From assembly GCF_914767665.1 (NCBI RefSeq), contig NC_059504.1:39029720-39093719 (forward strand): a stretch of DNA of 64,000 bases, written 5' to 3'. Made by a program: the position numbers and the translations under genes. Below are positions 10,453 through 20,131 of the stretch, one piece after another. Origin of the DNA: Harmonia axyridis. Taxonomy: Eukaryota > Arthropoda > Insecta > Coleoptera > Coccinellidae. Under the pieces are notes generated by a model that had not been told where the DNA came from, ran no database searches, and saw only the letters and a program-made list of their open reading frames with translations. How positions within the stretch are numbered: position 1 is the stretch's first letter; every line of letters starts with the position of its first letter.

Positions 10453-11997
10453 TTTAATGCGTAATACTTTCGAAACTCTAGTAGGAAAAATTTGTTTTGC
10501 TCTTTCTGGAAAGAATTTATATAATAATAATTTTTATTGTATCGATCAAATTACAGTTTTCCTCATAGCCAAAAAATGTGAAAATTCCTACAAGATCCAA
10601 TATCATTCTTATTCTCAATATAAAAAGAAATTACTCAACCAGATGTTTTCTCTCGAATATTTAATATTCAGTTAGTATAGCAGATCAAAAATTTCAAGGC
10701 CAGCAACCAACAAATTTATTTCCATATAATTACTTATAGGGGAAACATATTGATTTATAAGTGCCAATATTTAAAATTCAATGAAATAATAATTTTGGAA
10801 TATTTCATAGTCTTCTTTGCTCATTTTGAAATAGATTCTCTCTGCAGGGAAGATAATAAAATATTTGAGAGCAATTTATTTTAGAATATCAGATTCATTG
10901 TTATGCCAGAATTTTAATGCATCAAATTCACCGGCGTGAAGATAGCTATTTTTATCCGAGTTGCGTCGTTAGAGAAATATATTATATCGTGACTTTCGTT
11001 TGGGACACTCCAGCTTTTTGAAATTTTGATAGATCCGTTGTATATTTATTTTGAACCGCATACTTCGATAACAATTTCTGTCAATTTTATAAACTTATAT
11101 GAGGCCGAAGAATGGAAATGGACATGACCTCAACATTTATCATATTTCACTCTTACTCAATAAATGATCACTTTGAATTATAACATCAGAGCAGTTTGAT
11201 TATAATTGTAAGTCATAATTTGAAGTATTCATTTATTAATCAGTGTCAACATCAACCAAAAGATGAAATTGAACTCTCACAAATTGTCATTTCAATTGTA
11301 AATGTTGATTTGTATATCTATTTCACAGAAAAGTGATAGAGAAGATCCATGAATACCTATTATGAATGCTAGCATTGCTAGCTCTGTAAATTCATACCAG
11401 AGAAACATATTTTTCCAGTTAGCCTTCGGTTCCTAAAATGCAAATTTGTAAAATAAATATACTATAAGGTTTAGTTCAATTTGTTGACCGTTTACTCAAT
11501 TTATACAGTAATGTTTATTTTTAATTTTCGTTCGGTTGATTATTACTATTTTGTCATTTTTCGAATTGGAATTGTATTCCAATACAAAAAAAAACGAATA
11601 TATCATAAGAAAGATATATTATATTGTGAAGGAAAAAGTATACCATGTTGTCAATTAATTGATAACAAATTTTAATCTTTGCAAGGAAAAAAGAATATCG
11701 GAAAAATAAATAAAAAAGTAGTGACGCGAAGTCAGGAGCTCCAATTGAATTATTTTCTTTCATATTAGTGAAGATATTTGACGATTTACTTTTTTTTTCA
11801 AAATTTCACAACAGTATCTTACAGTAGACTTCAACTCTTCATATCCATATACTACCAAAGTATTCATGTAAAGAGACTGTGAGATTATGAGTGTTCCATT
11901 TTTCACCCCGTAAGCGAGAAATTAAACCGAATTTGCCTTGCTCTGGTTCTTGAAACTGAGTAGGCCGTTCCAGCTATCCGATAATATAAAGATACCC
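10453..11997. other. Unassigned AT-rich sequence
   Basis: No gene or element recognised. Short ORFs at 10304-10675 and 11481-11763 are low-complexity. This appears to be the pre-insertion flank of the gypsy element. Confidence 0.5.
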
Positions 11998-12026
11998 GGC
12001 TTGTAACGAAGTGAAATTCGTTACTA

Positions 12027-12185
12027 GAATCACCCGGTATAATTTAGCCCAGGTTAAGAATTCAATAATTATTTTACTGGAATCACCTGGTATAATTTAC
12101 CACAGGTTTAGAATTCAGTAATTATTTTATTAGAATCACCCAGTATAATTTGCCCCAGGTTTAGAATTCCATCATTATTCTACCA
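12027..12185 (+). repeat. 53-bp tandem repeat x3 in LTR
   Basis: Units begin GAATCACC(C/T)(G/A)GTATAATTT at 12027, 12080 and 12133, each with an AGAATTC near its end. The array is duplicated at 20787-20945 in the 3' LTR. Its place just inside the LTR edge suggests an enhancer-like U3 role (inference). Confidence 0.9.
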
Positions 12186-12329
12186 GTCATATGAGTAGGT
12201 GAAAATAAAATATTTATTTGAGAGCAGTGAAGGTATTTTTCGTCCAATTCAGAAATTTTCATTTGGAATAATTTCTGATTTATTTATTTCATGAAAATAT
12301 AACGATGCAATTTAAAATATCAGTCTATG

Positions 12330-12337
12330 TATAAAAA
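12330..12337 (+). promoter_or_regulatory. Candidate LTR TATA box
   Basis: TATAAAAA at 12330, followed about 30 bp later by a possible start region, repeated at 21090 in the 3' LTR. It is the best TATA match in the front half of the LTR. If used, the 220-bp array would lie in the transcribed R/U5 leader. Another AT-rich box, TGTATATATAGG near 14718, is an alternative that would place most of the LTR in U3. Confidence 0.4.
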
Positions 12338-12439
12338 CTTCCGTGCGACACCGCTACAGGCGTTATCTCTTCAATATGTTCTTTTTTACATGTTGTCGAT
12401 TGTTTTTCATATTCACATTGCCGATTTTGAGACTCGAAA

Positions 12440-12566
12440 TTTTTCCAATTATTCTTGTCGGTGTCTTCGAAGTAGAAAGATATTTTTCCAATTAGTCTCG
12501 CCGGTGTCTTCGAAGTATCAAGATATTTTCCGATTTACTCCTGTCGGCGTCTTCGAGCTATATATT
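12440..12566 (+). repeat. 43-bp tandem repeat x3 in LTR
   Basis: Units start TTTTTCC at 12440, 12483 and 12526 and share GTCGG(T/C)GTCTTCGA. Copies are diverged by several bases, so the array is older than the insertion. Present identically in the 3' LTR at 21200-21326. Confidence 0.85.
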
Positions 12567-12840
12567 TTCATAGTTATTGAGCGGATTTTCATGAGTAACA
12601 ATTTAGAGTTAAATTTTTAGTTTGCAATTTTTCTTTTGAACGTTGGACGTTTTAGTGCCGTATTTTATATTCGTGAATTTGACACTTAGCCCGTACACGA
12701 AAAGAATTTGAGTTCGTGTAGTGAAGTGGGAAATTCTTAGGATTGGTAAGAACCGTTTTATTCCTGTCTGTATTATCGGTGACTTTCCTGTGTTCCATCG
12801 ATACTTTCCGAGTGTGATTTATTTGTAATTTATTTTATTT

Positions 12841-14395
12841 CTAAGATCTTTCTTTCTCAAGTGGAGTTTGTCTGTTCGGTTCCTTATTGCGAGCAACTCT
12901 TATTTGGAACTACCAGGCAAGACTCCTTATCTTGGGGAGAGGGGTCGTTTATTTCCGATCTCCGGATCACTGCGGTCTTTAAGGATAATTATCCTGTCCG
13001 GTCCGACTCGAGTCGTTAATTGGTGGATGCGCCGAGGTATACCGTAAGTGAAATTTATTTCTTTGATCTTTCTTTCTCAAGTGGAGTTTGTCTGTTCGGT
13101 TCCTTATTGCGAGCAACTCTTATTTGGAACTACCAGGCAAAACTCCTTATCTTGAGGAGAGGGGTCGCTAATTTCCGATCTCTGGATCACCGTGGTCTTT
13201 TGGGCTAATTACCCTGTCCGGTCTGACTCGAGTCGTGAATTGGTGGATGCGCCGGAGTAAACCCTGAGCGAAATTTATTTCTTAGGTCTTTCTTTCTCAA
13301 GTGGAGTTTGTCTGTCCGGTTCCTTATTGCGAGCAACTCTTATTTGGAACTACCAGGCAGAACTCCTCATCTTGAGGAGAGGGGTCGCTAATTTCCGATC
13401 TCCGGATCACCGCGGTGTTTTGGGCTAATTACCCTGTCCGATCTGACTCGAGTCGTGAATTGGTGGATGCGCCAAAGTATACCCTGAACGAAATTCTTTC
13501 TTAGATCTTTCTTTCTCAAGTGGAGTTTGTCTGTCCGGTTCCTTATTGCGAGCAACTCTTATTTGGAACTACCAGGCAGAACTCCTTATCTTGAGGAGAG
13601 GGGTCGCTAATTTCCGATCTCCGGATCACCGCGGTGTTTTGGGCTAATTACCCTGTCCGGTCTGACTCGAGTCGTGAATTGGTGGATGCGCCGAAGTATA
13701 CCCTGAGTGAAATTTATTTCTTAGATCTTTCTTTCTCAAGTGGAGTTTGTCTGTCCGGTTCCTTATCGCGAGCAACTCTTATTTGGAACTACCAGGCATA
13801 ACTCCTTATCTTGGGGAGAGGGGTCGCTTAATTCCGATCTCCGGATCACAGCAGCCTTTTCGGCGAATTACCCTGTCCAGTCTGACTCGAGTCTGGAATT
13901 GGTGGATGCGCCAGAGTATACCCCGAACGAAATTTATTTCTTAGATTTATTTTGGTGGATGCGCCGACAAATACCCTGATTGAAATCTGTTTCTAAGACC
14001 TAACTTTCTCAGGTGGAATCTGTGTGTCGGGTCCCTTATTGCGAGCAACTCTTATTTGGGACCACCAGACAGAATTCCTTATCCTGTGGAGCGGGGTCGC
14101 TTATTTCCGATTCACGGATCACCGTGGTCATTTCGGTGAGTCACCCTGCCCAGTCCGACCTGAGATTTATTTTGGTGGATGCGCCGACAAGTACCCTGAT
14201 TGAAATCTGTTTCTAAGACCCAACTTTCTCAAGTGGAATCCGTGTGTCGGGTCCCTTATTGCGAGCAACTCTTATTTGGGACCACCAGACGGAATTCCTT
14301 ATCTTGTGGAGAGGGGTCGCGTATTTCCGATTCACTGATCACCGTGGTCATTTCGGTGAGTCACCCTGCCCAGTCTGACTTAATATCAATTTTTG
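12841..14395 (+). repeat. 220-bp tandem array, about seven units, in 5' LTR
   Basis: Unit starts at about 12841, 13061, 13281, 13500 and 13720 (219-220 bp spacing), each beginning near CTTAGATCTTTCTTTCTCAA and ending near GGTGGATGCGCC. Two diverged units follow at about 14002 and 14211 (CTAAGACC(T/C)AACTTTCTC), after a partial unit at 13940. The first five units are closely similar, showing recent expansion. The 3' LTR holds a shorter array (21601-22660) with the last three units collapsed into one hybrid. Confidence 0.95.
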
Positions 14396-14973
14396 GTGGA
14401 TGCGCCGATACAAGACCTGATTCGAAGATATTGTTCAGGCTTGCTGTTTCTAATAAAGAGGTATCGAACCGGACCGTACGGAACACAGGATAGGTAGTCA
14501 CATCTGACTTATTAGAGTGCATTTCACACGCCAATCTGCATGCTTTCCACGCTTGTCCGCACTTAACCGTTTTTATCATCGCTCAATTTGCTTGCTTACT
14601 GCTTACTCATTTCTGCTGCTTGATATACGCCACCTGCTCACCTCGCTTAGTTCTCGTTCCGTACCGTGTTGCATTGTAAATATTGGCTTTTGGTGTTTAG
14701 TAGCCTTTTGCATTATTGTATATATAGGATAGTATTGTATATAATTTGGTGTTGTACATAAGGGAACGGATATTGTTAAATATAGTGTGTTTCGTCAGGG
14801 TGTCTTTTATTTATCTCATAGACATTTACTGCCGTTTAGCGAAATAAATCACCACTGGTCAATCGCTCTTACCTTAGATTGAATCGAACCCTTCTCCAAC
14901 TGTTTAAAAGCTACCCAGGGTCGATAATAGTGAGCGACGTAAGGAATTGCGACCTTATAAAACCTATCGCAAT

Positions 14974-14985
14974 TGGCGCCCGAGG
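14974..14985 (+). other. Second primer-site-like motif inside the LTR
   Basis: TGGCGCCCGAGG at 14974 repeats the first 11 bases of the primer-binding site found exactly 70 bp downstream at 15044, with the same AAT before it. The copy is also at 23241 in the 3' LTR. It looks like a former or duplicated primer site now absorbed into the LTR. Confidence 0.75.
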
Positions 14986-15043
14986 TAATTTAGGAGAGAA
15001 ATAGTAAACAATCATCAATCCGAAGAAAGTCGCCGTCACAAAT

Positions 15044-15061
15044 TGGCGCCCGAGCAGGGAC
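15044..15061 (+). other. Primer-binding site, tRNA-Lys type
   Basis: TGGCGCCCGAGCAGGGAC starts 3 bp after the LTR end. It differs at one base from the sequence complementary to the 3' end of animal tRNA-Lys(UUU), the primer used by several retroelements. Minus-strand cDNA synthesis would start here. The identity of the host tRNA is inferred from knowledge, not from a tRNA gene in this window. Confidence 0.85.
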
Positions 15062-15137
15062 CTGATTTTTTTTTGCTATAGGACTGACAGAAGAGCCCTT
15101 TAGAGTATTTTTTGTGTAGAATATTTTTCAGAGGATA

Positions 15138-16946
15138 ATGGAGGTGAACAGATTGAGAGCGGAAGAGTTGAGATGGGAGCTGGAGGCTCGTGGCCGTAGA
15201 GCCGGCAGAACCGTACAGGAAAACCGAAAGGAACTAAGGAAGGTGTTGGCACAGGATGTACAGTTCTGTCCCATGGAAAGAGACACCGAGGAGGAACTGA
15301 ACGATGCCAGTCGAATCCTGAGAAGCTTGGTGGAACATGTTCAAGCTTTTGACGAGGAGAACACCGCGAATGAGGAGCCACGTATCAGGAGTAGACTCAT
15401 ACACCTACAGAACCGTCTCAGCCTGGTGAGACCGACTACGATGGAGGAACAGGCCAAGGCCGACGAGCTGTCTGAGTTATGGAAACAAACAGACGAGATG
15501 CTGGTGGATGCCGTGGTCTTGGCCAAAGCAAAAGTTGCCCGGAATGGGTTGAGGGATGTTTCGGAAAACCCTGAGCTGGGTGAAGCATCTCAACCGGAAA
15601 GAGAAGTAAGTCTTATCTTCTTCGAGGATTCTCCCATGGAAGACCAACAAACCACCGGTGCTGATAACGGAGGCACCTTCAAGGGAGACCAAACGCAGAT
15701 TTTGCAGCAGGAAAATAGCGAGGGAGGTTTCTCATTGAATTTCTTCCGGCGGTTACACAACAGGGCTTGTGAAGCTGTCCGTCGACGATTAAACTTCACT
15801 AGTCCCTGGAGAACAGATGAAACTTCTGGACCGCTCATGCGAGGGAATAGGCCGGTGGTGGCTGAGTCGACTCGGAGAATTTCGTTCCCATTTTTGGTAC
15901 CCGAGGATTCGAGAGATACCGAGGAGGATGTAGCCCACACGACGGCTACGGGAGGTCAAGCTGATCTAGGCAGATCAGATAGTTTGGAGCGAGGCAGAAC
16001 AGGACAGGACAACAGGACTGGAATGGATAGATCATTTAACCAGCCAGCCGTACCTGTTTATAAGTGGAATATACAATTCGATGGATCAACCAGCGTTAAT
16101 GCATTCCTGCAGGAGGTCGAACATCTAGCCGAATCTCGCAAGGTTACTCGACAGTACCTCTTCGAATCTATCTTCGAGTTACTACGGAAGGATGCCAGGG
16201 ATTGGTATATTCCCAGGAGAGGTACATTCAGAGGTTGGGAAGACTTCAAGGAGCAACTGCGTGAGGCTTTCCTCCCCCTCGACTACGAGGAAACGCTTCT
16301 AGAGGAAATCAGGAAACGAACTCAGGGGGAGGACGAAAAGCTGTTGATGTTCGTCACAAGGATGCAGAACCTGTTCTTGAAGTTGACTACAAAGCGACCT
16401 CCTGAAGAAGAACAGGTGAATATGATCAGGAAGCGTCTGTTGCCGACCCTGCAGAAAGCACTGGCTTTTCAAGAGATCAACAATTATGCCCAGCTGTTGT
16501 CCAAAGAAAAGGTGTTTGAGTTGGTTCAGTGGCATGCGGACCAATACACTCCACCTCCAGCCCATAAAGGTCTAATCGATGATCCACACCTGGTATATGA
16601 AAGACCTCGCCGAAAACCTCCACAGACCTTGACCGTCGAGTTTCCACCGTCCAAGAGGCCGGAAGAAATGAAGCCACCGGAAAATGTACCAAAGTCGACG
16701 CCTAAGGCCCGGAATGAAACACCAAAGAGGGAGTCTACATCCGTTGGAGTCAAACCTGGAGGCCCACCACCCCGTGATGCCAAGGTCGTTCGGTTCGAAG
16801 ACACCAGGCTCCGAGAACTTCAATGCTGGCGTTGTGGTAAGGTCGGACACTTGAGAAGGGAGTGTCAATCAACTCCGAGGCTGTTTTGTTCCCGATGTGG
16901 GAAGCAAGGCGTGATGTCCAGGGATTGCCGATGTTCGGAAAACTAG
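15138..16946 (+). CDS. gag: Gag polyprotein of Ty3/gypsy element, 602 aa
   Basis: Encodes the structural protein that would assemble virus-like particles and package the element RNA. The N-terminus (residues 1-40) is charged and helical, SAP-like. Residues about 309-455 form a retrotransposon-gag capsid domain (QFDGSTSVNAF, DARDWYIPRRG, GWEDFKEQLREAF). A Pro/Lys-rich linker leads to two zinc knuckles: residues 563-576 are a canonical CX2CX4HX4C (CWRCGKVGHLRREC), while 584-597 have Val in place of the His (CSRCGKQGVMSRDC). The ATG at 15138 is the first in frame, 77 bp after the primer site. The stop at 16944 overlaps pol in the -1 frame. Apart from the altered knuckle it looks intact. Confidence 0.95.
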   Translation: MEVNRLRAEELRWELEARGRRAGRTVQENRKELRKVLAQDVQFCPMERDTEEELNDASRILRSLVEHVQAFDEENTANEEPRIRSRLIHLQNRLSLVRPTTMEEQAKADELSELWKQTDEMLVDAVVLAKAKVARNGLRDVSENPELGEASQPEREVSLIFFEDSPMEDQQTTGADNGGTFKGDQTQILQQENSEGGFSLNFFRRLHNRACEAVRRRLNFTSPWRTDETSGPLMRGNRPVVAESTRRISFPFLVPEDSRDTEEDVAHTTATGGQADLGRSDSLERGRTGQDNRTGMDRSFNQPAVPVYKWNIQFDGSTSVNAFLQEVEHLAESRKVTRQYLFESIFELLRKDARDWYIPRRGTFRGWEDFKEQLREAFLPLDYEETLLEEIRKRTQGEDEKLLMFVTRMQNLFLKLTTKRPPEEEQVNMIRKRLLPTLQKALAFQEINNYAQLLSKEKVFELVQWHADQYTPPPAHKGLIDDPHLVYERPRRKPPQTLTVEFPPSKRPEEMKPPENVPKSTPKARNETPKRESTSVGVKPGGPPPRDAKVVRFEDTRLRELQCWRCGKVGHLRRECQSTPRLFCSRCGKQGVMSRDCRCSEN

Positions 16947-19900
16947 AGCGGAGCTGCCCCGCGGGGAAGAGACAGTTCCGTTCCATGGCATCCCCAATCA
17001 AGCAGTCAGCGTACACGCAGGATAACCGGCCAATAGTCGCTGTCCACATCGGAAAACAATCAGTGGCAGCCCTGCTAGACACTGGTGCGTCTAAGTCCTT
17101 TTTGAGCAAAAAGGCAGCAGAGGCATGCAGGAGGATGAGAGTTTTTCCGTCGGAGATCGCAGATATGGTGGCCACAGTGGCCGACGGAAGTTCAATCACA
17201 GTGAAAAAGATGTACGAGCCCATAATACGGTTTGGGGAGGAGGAGATCAAATCTCGACTCTATTTGGTGCCCCATCTACCGATGGATCTGGTTCTAGGAA
17301 TGGACCTGCTGGCTTCGCACGATTTCAAGATTGATTTCCGTACCTCGCAGTGCTTCCTCAAGGGCAAGTTGCTAAAGAAAGCCGTTTCGCCGATCTCTAC
17401 GCCACACAACACGTCGATTAGTTCTTTAGATCGTCAGGAAGAAAGCGTCCTTCAGAAGTTCCTGGAGAAAGAACTTACAGTCTTCGAACAGATACGAGGA
17501 CCGACGAAAATGGCGCAACACGAGATCAAGGTGAAGCCCGGGACCGAGCCTATCAAGCAGAGATACCGACCATGTAACCCCAAAATGCAGGAGATAATAG
17601 ACCAGGAAGTGGACCGAATGTTGGAAGAGGACATTATAGAACCGTCAAAATCACCGTGGAGCTCCTGTGTCGTTATCGTAAAGAAGGCTAATGGGAACCC
17701 CAGATTCTGCATCGACTTCCGAGCAGTAAACGAGGTCTCGGTCAAAGACGCATACCCTTTGCCATACATTGCTGGGATATTGGACAAACTGAGGCGAGCA
17801 AAGTACATCTCTACGTTGGATTTGAAACAAGGATATTGGCAGATTCCTCTCACGGAGGAGAGTAAGCCCATCACTGCTTTTGCTGTGTCGGGAAGAGGTC
17901 TGTTTCAATTCAAAGTGATGCCGTTTGGTCTTCATTCCGCCGGTGCGACGTTCCAGAGACTCTTGGACCGTGTCATAGGTCCTGAGTTGGACCCAATTGC
18001 CTTCGCATATCTGGACGACATAGTGGTCTTGGGAGAAACGTTTGAGGAGCACCTGGCTAACTTAAAGTTAGTGTTTCGCCGTCTCAGAGAAGCAAACCTC
18101 AAGATCAATCCAGATAAATGTGAGTTCGTGAGGAGTTCCCTGAAATACTTGGGTCATGTGATAACCGAAGAAGGGATTGCGACGGATCCGGACAAGATTG
18201 CTGCCATAAATTCGATGAAGCCGCCGAAGACCGTACGAGAACTTCGCCGATTTCTGGGAGTGGCGAGCTGGTACCGAAGATTTGTGGATGACTTCACAAA
18301 AATAGTTACGCCACTCACATTATTGCTGAAGAAAAAGCAAAGATGGAAGTGGGAAATGGAGCAACAGCGAGCGTTCGATACGCTGAAGGAGAAACTCACT
18401 GAATCACCAGTGTTAGCCTGTCCGGATTTCTCCCAGCCGTTTACGTTGCAGACTGATGCATCCGAGAGCGGGCTCGGGGCTGCCTTAACGCAGATCCAGG
18501 AAGGACGCGAACGAGTTATAGCCTACGCCAGCCGTACCCTAAATGGTGCCGAAAAGAACTATTCGGTGACCGAAAAGGAATGCTTGGCAATCGTATGGGC
18601 CATAGACAAAATGAGGCCGTATCTGGAAGGGTATCATTTTACCGTGATCACTGATCACATGAGTTTGCGCTGGTTACGATCGATAAAATCTCCCTCAGGC
18701 CGGATTGCAAGGTGGTGTGTCTTTCTACAACAATATGATTTTGAGATCAAATATAGAAAGGGCGCCCTGAACCGAGTGGCAGATGCCTTGTCCAGGGATC
18801 CGTTGCCGTCAGAGGAGCAGGTCTGTGTGGTCAAGAACACGACCCGATGCCCGTGGCATACTAGGAAATACCAGGAGGTCTCGAAGAAGCCTGCGGATGT
18901 TCCAGATTACCGGATACAGGAGGGAAGGTTATACCGACATTTTTGGAGCGCCGACGACTTCACGGAAACGGAGATGGGAACACCGTGGAAACTGTGCATC
19001 CCGACAGAGGATCGGCAGTTGATACTGCGGGAGAACCATGATGAGCCGGTAGCTGGTCACTTGGGAATCGCAAAGACCATATCTCGAGTGGCCCAAAGCT
19101 ACTATTGGCCTGGGATGTTCCGTGAAGCAGCCCAATACGTTCGAAGGTGCAAGCAATGCCAGAGGTACAAGGTTTGCCAACAGAAACCCCCAGGGAAAAT
19201 GCAACCGTACCACATCACCGAACCATGGCATACGGTCTGCACGGATCTAATAGGCCCATTACCTCGTTCCAAAAGGGGTAATACTTTCCTCGTGATGTTC
19301 CAGGACCGTTTCTCGAAGTGGATCGAATGCAAACCACTCCGGGCAGCCACGGGTAAAGGTGTGTTCCAGGCGTTTTACGATCTAGTATTGCTGAAATTTG
19401 GATGTCCAAAGACCGTAATTAGCGACAATGGTTCTCAATACGATGGACGTCTATTTAGGGAAAACCTGAAGAGTTTGGGTATCCAACATAGGTTTGCTCC
19501 GGTCTATTCGCCGCAGTGCAACCCCGTAGAAAGAGCTAACCGGACCATCAAAACCATGATAGCACAATTCTGCGAGCAGGATCATCGCTCCTGGGATGAG
19601 CGAGTTGGAGAACTGGCTTTCGCGTTGAACTCTGCCAAACATGAGTCCACCGGATTCACACCGGCGTTCCTGAATTTCGGTCGGGAGGTCCACTCCCCAG
19701 AAATGAACCGTCGGACATCAGGAACCAAAGGTGACGCAGAGAAATCAACGGAGGAACCACAGGTCCAAGGGGTAGACCAATACGCAAATCGCATCAAGCG
19801 ACTCCAAGAGACCCGGGAGTTTGTTAGACTCCAGCTGGCTCGTGCATTCAACCAACAGAGTCAGTATTATAATCTCCGGAGGAGAGCGTGGTCGTGCCGG

Positions 19901-20131
19901 GTAGGTGACAAAGTTTTACGCCGGGAACATCCGTTGTCTTCGGCGGCAGGAGGCTTTGCATCTAAATTAGCGCCCAAATATTCTGGTCCATATACCGTTA
20001 CCAAGGTCATATCTCCAGTGGTTTACGACTTGAAAAGCGGGTCGGGTAAATGCCTCCGTCATATCCACGTGAAAGATTTGAAACCGTTCCACGAGGATGA
20101 GCTAGATGGAGAGTATGCCAATAAGGTGTAA
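16862..20131 (+). CDS. pol: Pol polyprotein: protease, RT, RNase H, integrase, 1089 aa
   Basis: Domains run in Ty3/gypsy order. Aspartic protease has DTGAS with Asp at residue 73. Reverse transcriptase spans about 220-420, with LDLKQGYWQI and the catalytic YLDD at about 383-386. RNase H has TDAS (about 531), the KEC-LAIVWAI Glu block and TDHMSLRW. Integrase has an HHCC zinc-binding region (about 725-766), catalytic Asp about 794 (CTDLIGPL), Asp about 854 (SDNGSQYDG) and Glu about 890 (NPVERANR), giving D-D35-E, followed by a GPY/F-type C-terminal module (KYSGPYTV). The frame is -1 relative to gag with 85 bp overlap. All catalytic residues are present and there are no internal stops, so the protein is probably functional. 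The true N-terminus depends on frameshifting. Confidence 0.97.
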   Translation: MSINSEAVLFPMWEARRDVQGLPMFGKLERSCPAGKRQFRSMASPIKQSAYTQDNRPIVAVHIGKQSVAALLDTGASKSFLSKKAAEACRRMRVFPSEIADMVATVADGSSITVKKMYEPIIRFGEEEIKSRLYLVPHLPMDLVLGMDLLASHDFKIDFRTSQCFLKGKLLKKAVSPISTPHNTSISSLDRQEESVLQKFLEKELTVFEQIRGPTKMAQHEIKVKPGTEPIKQRYRPCNPKMQEIIDQEVDRMLEEDIIEPSKSPWSSCVVIVKKANGNPRFCIDFRAVNEVSVKDAYPLPYIAGILDKLRRAKYISTLDLKQGYWQIPLTEESKPITAFAVSGRGLFQFKVMPFGLHSAGATFQRLLDRVIGPELDPIAFAYLDDIVVLGETFEEHLANLKLVFRRLREANLKINPDKCEFVRSSLKYLGHVITEEGIATDPDKIAAINSMKPPKTVRELRRFLGVASWYRRFVDDFTKIVTPLTLLLKKKQRWKWEMEQQRAFDTLKEKLTESPVLACPDFSQPFTLQTDASESGLGAALTQIQEGRERVIAYASRTLNGAEKNYSVTEKECLAIVWAIDKMRPYLEGYHFTVITDHMSLRWLRSIKSPSGRIARWCVFLQQYDFEIKYRKGALNRVADALSRDPLPSEEQVCVVKNTTRCPWHTRKYQEVSKKPADVPDYRIQEGRLYRHFWSADDFTETEMGTPWKLCIPTEDRQLILRENHDEPVAGHLGIAKTISRVAQSYYWPGMFREAAQYVRRCKQCQRYKVCQQKPPGKMQPYHITEPWHTVCTDLIGPLPRSKRGNTFLVMFQDRFSKWIECKPLRAATGKGVFQAFYDLVLLKFGCPKTVISDNGSQYDGRLFRENLKSLGIQHRFAPVYSPQCNPVERANRTIKTMIAQFCEQDHRSWDERVGELAFALNSAKHESTGFTPAFLNFGREVHSPEMNRRTSGTKGDAEKSTEEPQVQGVDQYANRIKRLQETREFVRLQLARAFNQQSQYYNLRRRAWSCRVGDKVLRREHPLSSAAGGFASKLAPKYSGPYTVTKVISPVVYDLKSGSGKCLRHIHVKDLKPFHEDELDGEYANKV
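16937..16943 (+). promoter_or_regulatory. Candidate -1 ribosomal frameshift site
   Basis: GGAAAAC lies directly before the gag UAG stop, phased as G-GAA-AAC in gag. A one-base backward slip would continue into the pol frame as GGA-AAA-CTA. The heptamer resembles GGAUUUA-type retroviral slip sites, where the first codon re-pairs imperfectly. A GC-rich CCCCGCGGGG lies 12 bp downstream and might form a pausing structure. Pol also has an ATG at 16862, so re-initiation is an alternative. Confidence 0.5.

Larger units (their letters stand above)
12002..15040 (+). repeat. 5' LTR, 3039 bp, with three internal tandem arrays
   Basis: Bounded by TGTAACGAAG and CGCCGTCACA. It holds a 53-bp x3 array, a 43-bp x3 array and an array of about seven 220-bp units. 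A TATAAAAA box lies at 12330 and an AATAAA at about 14844. Ordinary insect gypsy LTRs are a few hundred bp, so this is an outlier. Short ORFs within it (97, 79, 67 codons) are repeat translations, not genes. Near its 3' end is a second primer-site-like motif. Confidence 0.95.

Noticed and set aside
12327..12620. 97-codon ORF present in both LTRs
   Set aside because: It is identical because the LTRs are identical; it runs through the 43-bp tandem array and has no motif.
12841..14395. CRISPR-like regular repeats
   Set aside because: Units are 220 bp without unique spacers, inside an LTR of a eukaryotic element.
15044..15061. Similarity of the primer site to that of lentiviruses
   Set aside because: It only reflects use of the same tRNA-Lys primer; the pol is clearly Ty3/gypsy and there is no env or accessory gene.
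15100..19851. Antisense ORFs over gag and pol
   Set aside because: Shadows of the strong plus-strand coding frames.
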